Shown: positions 25,089 through 31,979 of the stretch, piece after piece | How the letters are laid out: every line of letters begins with the position of its first letter | How positions within the stretch are numbered: position 1 is the stretch's first letter | Origin: an uncultured Collinsella sp. | GTDB taxonomy: Bacteria > Actinomycetota > Coriobacteriia > Coriobacteriales > Coriobacteriaceae | DNA length: 35,937 bases | Reading direction: 5' to 3' | Assembly (NCBI GenBank): GCA_900548495.1 | Contig: URKT01000010.1 | Coordinates: 1-35,937, forward strand | Position numbers and translations under genes: made by a program | Notes under the pieces: model-generated | Database searches by the model: none | Told to the model about the DNA's origin: nothing | The model's input: only the letters and a program-made list of their open reading frames with translations

Positions 25089-25118
25089 ATTGTAACTATT
25101 GTTTAAACATCCGGGCAA
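25089..25118 (-). promoter_or_regulatory. Promoter of the pilus operon
   Basis: On the minus strand TTGCCC (25113-25118), 18 bp, then TACAAT (25089-25094). The leader of about 80 nt includes a 7-bp hairpin GCGCAAT/ATTGCGC (25055-25073) before the ribosome-binding site. Confidence 0.55.
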
Positions 25119-25457
25119 CAAAACCGACATTTTTGTAGCCAGTTCTCAATTCTCTTGACATTTACTCAGATTTGCTTTCGTTTATTCGCTCTGAAATATC
25201 TGTTTCTACTGGTAATTAAGTTAGTTATCAGTTTTTTAATAGCATTTTATTTATTTGCACAACATTTTGCTCAAGAGCAAACATCCTGTGAACGGTCGAA
25301 AATCGACCGTGAACGGTAGGTCATTAACCGGGAGGAATAGACTGCCAAATTGATGGGAATATCTTTAACTCATCGGTGGTTAGAAGCGTAATGTTCAGAC
25401 AACGTTATTTGGGTTTTCGCGCAGATTTTAGGCATCAATTCGCCCAAATCGCCTGAG
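25119..25457. other. AT-rich intergenic region upstream of the pilus operon
   Basis: No gene is seen. The stretch is much richer in A+T than the rest of the window (for example 25180-25260). It contains the dyad ACGGTCGA-AAA-TCGACCGT with two direct copies of GTGAACGGT (about 25289-25318), which may be a regulator site. A TTGACA at about 25155 on the plus strand lacks a matching -10. Confidence 0.6.
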
Positions 25458-25458
25458 A

Positions 25459-25491
25459 CCACCGCAAAGGAGCCCGTCCCCTTTGCGGTGG
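25459..25491. repeat. R2 hairpin element, copy 2
   Basis: Arms CCACCGCAAAGG and CCTTTGCGGTGG, loop AGCCCGTCC. Compared with the other copies one A-T pair has become G-C on both arms, so pairing is kept. It lies 14 bp downstream of the HAD gene stop. Confidence 0.88.
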
Positions 25492-25504
25492 TTCTCCCCC
25501 GGCG

Positions 25505-26326
25505 CTACAGCAGATGCTCCTCGATAAAGATCGCGATGCCGTCTTTGTCGTTGCTCGCGGTTACAAAGTCGGCGGCGGCACGGGTGGCGTCGCTGCCGTT
25601 TGCCATGGCCACGCCCACGCCGGCGTCAGCCACCATGCAGGTGTCGTTGTCCGCATCGCCAAACACGCAGATGTCCTGGAGCTCCATGTCGTTGAGCTCC
25701 GCCACGCGCACAAGGCCGCGCGTCTTGGACACGCGCGGGTCCATGAACTCGTAGAGCCACTGCGTGGTTTGCAGAGACGTCGCCTTAACAGTGTCATCGG
25801 CAAACGTCGACGCCCGCTCAATCACCCGCGGCATTACCTCGGGTGCCATGGTAAACATCACCTTGGGCTGCGGCTCACGCAAAAACTCGGCAAAATCGAC
25901 CACCTGGTAGGGCACGCCGTCGACGCGCGACAGGTGATCGACGCACGCGTTGCTCTCGGGCACGTAGAGCACGCCGTCTCGGGGGCAGACGGGCGTTGCC
26001 AGCAGGCCTGCCATGTGCTCGCAGATGCGCGCGATGGTCTCGCCCGGCAGCGGATAGCTCAGCTCGTTAATGTCGTGCGCGGGGTCGATGACCTCGGCAC
26101 CACCGCAGCCCACGAGCACGTCCACCAGGTCTTCGATGCCCCAGAGCTCGTACATAGCCTCGGTCGCGTGGGCGTCGCGCCCGGTACACAGGCCAAAGAG
26201 CACGCCGCGCTCACGCAGGGCGCGGATTGCCGCCACGGTGCGAGGGGACACCGTGTGCTGGCTCGTGAGCAGCGTGCCGTCGATATCGCAGAACACGGCT
26301 TTGATGTGGCTAAAGGTGGTGTCCAT
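25505..26326 (-). CDS. Cof-type HAD-IIB family phosphatase
   Basis: Cytoplasmic phosphatase, probably acting on sugar phosphates or similar metabolites; the substrate cannot be told from sequence. 273 residues from the ATG at 26324-26326, with AAAGG upstream. Motif I FCDIDGTLL holds the nucleophile Asp and the acid/base Asp. Motif II is in GLCTGRD. The Lys of motif III lies in the region VSKTRGL. Motif IV is VFGDADNDTCMVADAGVGVAMANG. The large C2 cap between motifs II and III is typical of the IIB group. It stands between repeat elements and is probably transcribed alone. Confidence 0.92.
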   Translation of the reverse strand: MDTTFSHIKAVFCDIDGTLLTSQHTVSPRTVAAIRALRERGVLFGLCTGRDAHATEAMYELWGIEDLVDVLVGCGGAEVIDPAHDINELSYPLPGETIARICEHMAGLLATPVCPRDGVLYVPESNACVDHLSRVDGVPYQVVDFAEFLREPQPKVMFTMAPEVMPRVIERASTFADDTVKATSLQTTQWLYEFMDPRVSKTRGLVRVAELNDMELQDICVFGDADNDTCMVADAGVGVAMANGSDATRAAADFVTASNDKDGIAIFIEEHLL

Positions 26327-26420
26327 GGGGGCCTTTCTGGGTTGTGTGGCGGTGCTGAATGTGGTCGGAAATGGCGTACATGGTATACCAAGGCGCAGGC
26401 GCAGCCCGTCAAGGCAAAAA

Positions 26421-26453
26421 CCACCACAAAGGTGCCTGGCCCCTTTGTGGTGG
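26421..26453. repeat. R2 hairpin element, copy 3
   Basis: Arms CCACCACAAAGG/CCTTTGTGGTGG with loop TGCCTGGCC, identical to copy 4. It lies between the HAD gene start and R1 copy 2. Confidence 0.88.
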
Positions 26454-26484
26454 CCGAACCCGAAGGGTGGCCTGGTCGGAACGC

Positions 26485-26549
26485 AAACCATCACAACATT
26501 CGACGTTTTTCGGCAAAATCGCGATTTTCATCGAATGTTGTGATGGTTT
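26485..26549 (+). repeat. R1 palindromic element, copy 2
   Basis: 65 bp with the same 19-bp arms as copy 1 and a similar core; inside the core AAAATCGCGATTTT is a further perfect palindrome. It ends directly at the stop codon of the MFS gene (26550). Confidence 0.92.
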
Positions 26550-27836
26550 TTACTGCTTTGCGGCACGATCCAAATGCCGGCGTCCAAACAGCAGCAACGC
26601 CGCGGGAACCGCCGTCACGACCACGCCCGCACCAACGAGCGTCTGCTGCACGCCAAACGTCGCCGCCAGCCAGGGGGCAATCGCCAGCGGGGCTACGCCA
26701 GCAAACATGTTGCCAAAGCCCATGACCGAGTTCACGCGACCGAGCTGCTCGAGCGGGGCCGTCGTTTGCACGATCGTGTTGTGGAGCGGGTTGACGACGC
26801 CCCAGGCCACGCCCAGGGCAATCTGGCCGACAAGGGCTACACCCACGTACGGTGTTCCCACATAGAGCAAACTTCCCAGGCCCACGGACATAAGCGCCAC
26901 GAGCAGCGTTTTAAGGTTGACCAGGTGCGGCGGCAAGCGGAGCGCGACCACGGCGCCCAGCACCGCACCCACACCGCTGGCCGACGAGAGCCAGCCCATC
27001 CATTCGACACCGACGTGCAGGACACCGCGGTAGAAGAACGACTCCAGCGGGTCGAAGGCACCGTAGCCAAAGTTTGAAAGGAAAATAATGCAGAACAGCA
27101 GGGCAAGGACGCTGTTGGTAAAGACTGTCTTGATGCTGGTCGCGAAGGTGACGCGGGAAGATGTGTTGGGGTCGGGGCTTTGGCTGGCAGTGATTGCCGT
27201 TGTACTGCTGTCCGCGGGAGTACTTTCACGCGCGGCGACGCGAACTGCTTGCGGTCTAAAGCCCCAGCCGGCAATAAACGCCAGTACGGTAAAAATCATC
27301 ATGAGCACGAACACCGCGCGCGACGACGCAGCAGCCGCGACAAAGCCGCCCAGCGTGGGGCCGACGATGATACTCACGTTTGAGAACATGGCAATGGCGG
27401 AGTTGATGTCTTTGAGCTCGACGGGGTCGTTGGTGAGGTAGGCCGGATAGGACGTGGCAATGGGCTGAGCGAATCCCATCGTAAAGCCTAGGAACACCGC
27501 GCCGAGCAGGATGACGCCGGTCGCGCTACCAAAGGCGAGGATTGCCGCGCCGGTTGCCAGCGTGCCCACGATGCTCAGCAAGAAATGACGGCGCGGACCC
27601 CAGGCGTCGAGCGCCGCGCCACCCGCAAAGGATCCCAAGATCACGAATACGTTCATAAAGAGGACAGCCAGCGATGTCGCCACGACCGAGGCATCGTCTG
27701 CATAGGTGAGCGTTCCGATGACGCCGATAAAGTAGCTGGTCTGAAAACCGGTGTAGATGAGAAAGCGCATCGCCACCAGGCGCTTGGCCTGCACGGACAG
27801 CGATGACTGAGGCTTTGAGAAAAGAGAGACGAGCAT
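26550..27836 (-). CDS. MFS transporter
   Basis: 428 residues with about 12 hydrophobic segments, a major facilitator superfamily exporter-like protein. The start is the ATG at 27834-27836, preceded by AAGGAG. An early segment reads FLIYTGFQTSYFIGVIG, and the loop after the second pair of helices holds GGAALDAWGPRRHFLLS, the signature-like loop 2-3. A hydrophilic Ser/Thr-rich loop (about residues 205-235) separates the halves. General look is of the macrolide-efflux-type MFS, but substrate is unknown. It is probably monocistronic, with a structured region just upstream. Confidence 0.88.
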   Translation of the reverse strand: MLVSLFSKPQSSLSVQAKRLVAMRFLIYTGFQTSYFIGVIGTLTYADDASVVATSLAVLFMNVFVILGSFAGGAALDAWGPRRHFLLSIVGTLATGAAILAFGSATGVILLGAVFLGFTMGFAQPIATSYPAYLTNDPVELKDINSAIAMFSNVSIIVGPTLGGFVAAAASSRAVFVLMMIFTVLAFIAGWGFRPQAVRVAARESTPADSSTTAITASQSPDPNTSSRVTFATSIKTVFTNSVLALLFCIIFLSNFGYGAFDPLESFFYRGVLHVGVEWMGWLSSASGVGAVLGAVVALRLPPHLVNLKTLLVALMSVGLGSLLYVGTPYVGVALVGQIALGVAWGVVNPLHNTIVQTTAPLEQLGRVNSVMGFGNMFAGVAPLAIAPWLAATFGVQQTLVGAGVVVTAVPAALLLFGRRHLDRAAKQ

Positions 27837-27847
27837 GGAGACTCCTT

Positions 27848-27913
27848 GTTTCATACGAATGCGGACGGCGGGCATTCGCCACCGTCTGTCGAATCAATCT
27901 ATCCGCATGAAAC
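27848..27913 (-). promoter_or_regulatory. Structured region upstream of the MFS gene
   Basis: GTTTCAT (27848-27854) can pair with ATGAAAC (27907-27913), GCGGA (27861-27865) with TCCGC (27902-27906), and an inner GGCGG/CCACC-like hairpin closes the fold. It sits directly before the ribosome-binding site, so it may be a leader or an operator region. Confidence 0.4.
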
Positions 27914-28012
27914 ATTAAGGACGCATCAAGAGCCCCTTCTCTCCGTTTTTCGCCCGTCATGAACTACTTGGTAGATTGTAAGGCATGTCCCACACATCTA
28001 CCAAAGCAAAAA

Positions 28013-28045
28013 CCACCACAAAGGTGCCTGGCCCCTTTGTGGTGG
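28013..28045. repeat. R2 hairpin element, copy 4
   Basis: Same sequence as copy 3. A separate 9-bp inverted repeat TTGGTAGAT/ATCTACCAA lies just before it (27968-28004). It is about 90 bp downstream of the moaC-mobB stop. Confidence 0.88.
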
Positions 28046-28064
28046 AAGTGACGTTTGCCCAGGT

Positions 28065-28102
28065 AAAACCTACCAAAATAACCCTGTTCCTATTTGGCAG
28101 GT
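28065..28102 (-). terminator. Terminator candidate after moaC-mobB
   Basis: On the minus strand ACCTGCCAAATA and TATTTTGGTAGGT pair with one bulge and one wobble, followed by TTTACC. It lies 36 bp after the stop. Confidence 0.6.
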
Positions 28103-28137
28103 TATGGCAGCGCAGCGAGCCGGCGCAGCGCCAAGCC

Positions 28138-29433
28138 TTAAAGGTGGTCTTGGATCAGGTCGCAGATGGCTCGAGCGTCGTTGATGTTGATGGCTCGGGT
28201 CGCGAAGCCGGCATCGAAGGCCTGACGCGCCAAGGCCTCATTGCAGGCAAGGGCCAGCGTATGGCCATCGACCAGGTCGAGCGAGCTCTTGCCGCGCAGA
28301 CGGTCGACACCGGAGCGCGCGACCACGATATTGTCGAAGCCCTCGGTCTTGTAGCCCTCGATAATCACCACGTCGACATCGTTGTAACGCGACAGCAGCT
28401 CGCGCGCGGGCATCTCGTCCTCCTCGCGCGTGTCGGCGTACTCCGCCCAGCGCGTGGCGCAGATAAGGCCCACGTGCTTGGATCCGGCCTGGTGATGGCG
28501 CCAGGTGTCCTTAGCGGGCACGTCGATATCAAAGCCGTGATGCCCATGATGCTTGAGCGAACCCACGCGCAGGCCGCGGCGGGTGAGCTCGGCAATAACC
28601 TTCTCGACGAGCGTGGTCTTGCCCGAGTTTTGGTAGCCGATAAACGCGATCGCGGGGACGGCCGGTGCCGGAGCTGCGGGCGCGACGGCGACGGGTGCGC
28701 TCGCGGGTGCGTTGCCCGCGGCTCCCACAGCCTCAACAGCAGCGGCCTGACGCTCTGCGCGGTCCCATACGCCCGAGCGGCCGCCCTCCTTGTGCAGCAG
28801 GCGCACGTCGACGATCTCCATACCGCGATCGACCGCCTTGCACATGTCGTAGATCGTTAGGCACGCAGCGCTCGCGCCGGTCAGGGCCTCCATCTCGATA
28901 CCCGTCTTGCCCGTCACGCCCGCCGTAACCAGCACGTGAAAGCCAACCTGCCCGTCCGTGCGCGCCGGCGCCCAGCCCTCGGGCACGTCCTCGGCCGGCG
29001 TCCCCGCCGCAGCGATAGGCGCAATGTCGCACTTGCTCTTGGTAATGAGCAATGGGTGGCACATGGGGATGATGTCGCTCGTGCGTTTGATGGCCATGAT
29101 GCCCGCCACGCGCGCGCAAGCAAGCACGTCGCCCTTTTTGGCGCGGTCCTGCAGCACCATGGCCTGCGTCTCGGGATGCATGAGGATGGTGCCCTCGGCG
29201 ATGGCAATGCGATGGGTCTCGGCCTTGTCGGACACGTCGACCATGCGTACCTCGCCCTTGGCGTCCACGTGCGTCAGCTCGTCGCGACGGGCGTCGCGGG
29301 CGGGCTCGGTGGCAGCACTGGCAGTCGGCTGCGCGGACGCATCGGCGTCGCTGTCAGTAGCCGTGGCTTTGTGGGCAGACATCGCGGCCCTGCGAGCGGC
29401 CTTGGTGGCATCGGCGTACCTGCTCTTGGCCAT
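28138..29433 (-). CDS. MoaC-MobB fusion protein for molybdenum cofactor
   Basis: 431 residues from the ATG at 29431-29433, with GGAGG 8 nt upstream. An Ala-rich start (1-55) leads into MoaC (about 55-225), cyclic pyranopterin monophosphate synthase, which finishes the first step begun by MoaA. Its motifs are RVAGIMAIKRTSDIIPMCHP and GIEMEALTGASAACLTIYDM followed by CKAVDRG. An Ala/Pro linker (about 228-260) joins MobB (about 262-431), a GTP-binding helper of the guanylation step, with Walker A GYQNSGKTT (266-274). It starts 4 bp after the moaA stop, so they form an operon. Joining an early-step enzyme to a late-step helper in one chain is unusual. Confidence 0.93.
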   Translation of the reverse strand: MAKSRYADATKAARRAAMSAHKATATDSDADASAQPTASAATEPARDARRDELTHVDAKGEVRMVDVSDKAETHRIAIAEGTILMHPETQAMVLQDRAKKGDVLACARVAGIMAIKRTSDIIPMCHPLLITKSKCDIAPIAAAGTPAEDVPEGWAPARTDGQVGFHVLVTAGVTGKTGIEMEALTGASAACLTIYDMCKAVDRGMEIVDVRLLHKEGGRSGVWDRAERQAAAVEAVGAAGNAPASAPVAVAPAAPAPAVPAIAFIGYQNSGKTTLVEKVIAELTRRGLRVGSLKHHGHHGFDIDVPAKDTWRHHQAGSKHVGLICATRWAEYADTREEDEMPARELLSRYNDVDVVIIEGYKTEGFDNIVVARSGVDRLRGKSSLDLVDGHTLALACNEALARQAFDAGFATRAININDARAICDLIQDHL

Positions 29434-29437
29434 ATGA

Positions 29438-30493
29438 TCATCCTCCGATTTGGAACATAAATCGTTGCGTACCCTCAATTATCGCGTGTTCCTGCGGTTT
29501 GTGGGCCACGGCATCGCGCCAAATCGAAAGTACCTGCATATCATCACCACGACGCAGCGCCTCACGCACCGAATACTCGGCATCGCTAAACAGGCACGGA
29601 CGCACGTTGCCATCGGCCGTCAGGCGCAGACGGTTGCAATTCGCGCAAAAATGATTGGACATGGCGCTAATGAAGCCGACCGTTCCCGCCGCGCCCGGAA
29701 AGTGCCAATAGCGCGCAGGACCCGCGCCGGCAGGAGCGTCGTTGATGTCGAGCGGCTCGAGCTCGCCCAGCCCCGCTGCGGCGGCCCCGGCATTGATGCG
29801 CGCCCGCAGCTCGTCGCTCGGCACGGTATCGCTCGCATCCCACAGCTCGGGATTGAGCGCGGGAGCATGCGGATCCACAGCGCAATGCGAGCTCGTGTGC
29901 TCGTCGCCAATGGGCATGTATTCGATAAAGCGCAGGTGGATGGGGCGGTCGACGGTCAAGCGCGCGAGGGCCGCCACATCCTGGTTGAGCCGACGCACAA
30001 CAACGCAGTTGACCTTAACGGGCTCAAAGCCCCAAGCCAGCGCCGCGTCGACGCCAGCCATGGTCTGCTCGAGTCGACCTAGACGCGTGATCTTTCCAAA
30101 GAGCGTAGGGTCGAGCGTGTCGAGCGAGATATTGACGCGGTTAAGCCCGGCATCTTTGAGCTGCGGCGCCAACTTGGGAAGCAGGGCGCCGTTGGTGGTG
30201 AGCGAGATGTCCTCGATCTGCGGAATCGCGCGGATGTCGCGAATGAGCGGAATGATGCGACGGCTGACCAGCGGCTCGCCGCCCGTCAGACGCACGCGGC
30301 GAATGCCCTCCCCCGCCACCAAGCGCACAAAGCGGGCGATTTCCTCGGCGCTGAGCAGCTCGTCGTGCGCGCGGGGCGCCACGCCATCGGCCGGCATGCA
30401 ATAGATGCAGCGGAAATTGCACTTGTCGGTAACGGCAATGCGCAGGTAGTTGATGTCGCGGCCAAAACCGTCATGTTGCACGTACCCGTCCAC
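29438..30493 (-). CDS. moaA: GTP 3',8-cyclase MoaA
   Basis: Radical SAM enzyme that rearranges GTP in the first step of molybdenum cofactor synthesis, acting with MoaC. 351 residues, close to the family norm. The N-terminal 4Fe-4S motif CNFRCIYC places cysteines at 25, 29 and 32. The SAM-binding segment is LTGGEPLV. The C-terminal cluster holds FCANCNRLRLTADGNVRPC. The chain ends in IGG, the double-glycine end needed by MoaA. The chosen start is GTG (30491-30493) with GAGGGGAGGG upstream. It is followed by moaC-mobB in an operon. Confidence 0.96.
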   Translation of the reverse strand: MDGYVQHDGFGRDINYLRIAVTDKCNFRCIYCMPADGVAPRAHDELLSAEEIARFVRLVAGEGIRRVRLTGGEPLVSRRIIPLIRDIRAIPQIEDISLTTNGALLPKLAPQLKDAGLNRVNISLDTLDPTLFGKITRLGRLEQTMAGVDAALAWGFEPVKVNCVVVRRLNQDVAALARLTVDRPIHLRFIEYMPIGDEHTSSHCAVDPHAPALNPELWDASDTVPSDELRARINAGAAAAGLGELEPLDINDAPAGAGPARYWHFPGAAGTVGFISAMSNHFCANCNRLRLTADGNVRPCLFSDAEYSVREALRRGDDMQVLSIWRDAVAHKPQEHAIIEGTQRFMFQIGG

Positions 30494-30623
30494 GCGGCCC
30501 TCCCCTCACGCGGCGTTTTATTCTTCGGAAAACATAATACCCCACGAGAGAATCATGCCGACACCCGTACGACAGGACAGGTCGCTTCGAGCAAAACGGA
30601 CTATCCAAGCCCATCCTCAGCAC

Positions 30624-30688
30624 AAACCATCACAACATTCGATGCTTTTCCCGATTTTGGCAAAAAACGTCGAATGTTGTGATGGTTT
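30624..30688 (-). repeat. R1 palindromic element, copy 3
   Basis: 65 bp with the same 19-bp arms; the core matches copies 1 and 2 only when read on the minus strand. It lies between the moaA start and the stop of the 30727 gene, 38 bp from that stop. Confidence 0.92.
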
Positions 30689-30726
30689 GCCTGCCCACGG
30701 CACCCCGTAGAAGGACCAAAGCGTCC

Positions 30727-31764
30727 CTAAAGGCCGCCGTCCCAGTGTCGAATCACAAATTCTCGCAGGTCGTTTTGACGTTTCTGGAACGCTTCGCTTC
30801 GGTCGCACTTAAGGCCCATAGCGAGCGCGATGGCGTTCATCGCCCGGTGCAATTGCAGCTGATTGGCAAACTGGGTCCCGGTGAGGACGATCATCCTAAA
30901 GCCCAGCGCGCTCAGTACGGTCATACGCTCCGCATCCGACGCGCTGCGCTGTTTATCAAGATGGTCCGAACCGTTGTATTCAATCCCCGTACCACTCGCT
31001 GGCGCATATACGTCGATCTCGAAATACCCGGCCTTTGCGAGATACTTGAACTCGCTGGGAACATCGACCCGATGGTTGAGCTCGATCTTGGCGTATCCCA
31101 GCCCTCCCTGGGAACGTTTTGCTACGACCATGATTGCGGTGGCCGTCTCCATGGGCGACCGCGCGCCATCGTGCACGCGCTTGAGCACGGCGGCCGCGCG
31201 TATAGCCCCCTGACGAGATCGGTTCTCATTGCAATAAGCAATCAAGTCGGCAACGGTATACCTCTGCCCCATCTCGATATAATCGCCTGTCGACAGATGA
31301 TTCAAATGGTATCGGGCGCAGATTTCGTAGCCATATTCCAGCTGCTCGGGCTCGCTCATCCACGAACCCGCTTGGACAAAGCACATGGCCTCATCAACCA
31401 CTAGAAGGCCCTCTGCCACCTCGATAAGATGGCCTGGAGGTATCGGCGCTCCAAACACGTGGCACCTAAATCCAGCCGGCGTCGAGCGCTCAAAATCGAA
31501 GTTGACGAGCGTGTCGATATGATCGAGCTCTTCTCGTGGAATACCAAGCGAAACCAGATAGTCGGTAACGATCCCAGCTGCCGTTGAAGCCCTCAGACCC
31601 TTGGCATCGAGTCCCAATTTGGGCAGGCCCGCAGTCGGCTCCGCCTCGTTAGCAAGCGAGTCCTCATCGTATAGGCTGCTTGCTCGCGAGAGCGGCTCGG
31701 ACGGACGCGCCACGTTGTGGTACAGCCAGGCAGTCTTATGGGACAGGACGATCGGCAGGTCCAT
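30727..31764 (-). CDS. Hypothetical protein with DUF559-like C-terminus
   Basis: 345 residues, family not recognised with certainty. The N-terminal 220 residues show no motif I know. The C-terminal part (about 240-320) reads FEIDVYAPASGTGIEYNGSD, then HLDKQRSASDAERMTVLSAL and GFRMIVLT. This resembles DUF559/very-short-patch-repair-like domains of the PD-(D/E)XK nuclease fold, with Asp and Glu in the expected order but no clear lysine. The ATG at 31762-31764 has GGAGGG upstream. It stands alone between two R1 elements. It may be a DNA-binding or nuclease-fold regulator; I would not assign activity. Confidence 0.78.
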   Translation of the reverse strand: MDLPIVLSHKTAWLYHNVARPSEPLSRASSLYDEDSLANEAEPTAGLPKLGLDAKGLRASTAAGIVTDYLVSLGIPREELDHIDTLVNFDFERSTPAGFRCHVFGAPIPPGHLIEVAEGLLVVDEAMCFVQAGSWMSEPEQLEYGYEICARYHLNHLSTGDYIEMGQRYTVADLIAYCNENRSRQGAIRAAAVLKRVHDGARSPMETATAIMVVAKRSQGGLGYAKIELNHRVDVPSEFKYLAKAGYFEIDVYAPASGTGIEYNGSDHLDKQRSASDAERMTVLSALGFRMIVLTGTQFANQLQLHRAMNAIALAMGLKCDRSEAFQKRQNDLREFVIRHWDGGL

Positions 31765-31865
31765 GAGCCCTCCAATGGAGTCGGATAACCAACCTTATTC
31801 CCCGGCCCACGGGTCCGCACACCTTCGTGCGCAAGAAAGCGATTCCACCCGGTCGAGTGGCAGAA

Positions 31866-31930
31866 AAACCATCACAACATTCGATGCTTTTCCCGTTTTT
31901 GGCGAAAAGTGTCGAATGTTGTGATGGTTT
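31866..31930 (-). repeat. R1 palindromic element, copy 4
   Basis: 65 bp with the same 19-bp arms; the core is of the copy 3 type, in minus orientation. It is 49 bp downstream of the stop of the ABC exporter gene. A GAGCACG/CGTGCTC hairpin (31944-31972) lies between them. Confidence 0.92.
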
Positions 31931-31979
31931 GAGTCGAGGTGAGGAGCACGGAGGGGTCAAAGCATCGTGCTCGAACGGG

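Noticed and set aside
25155..25185. Plus-strand promoter at TTGACA
   Set aside because: No acceptable -10 at 16-18 bp and no plus-strand gene follows.
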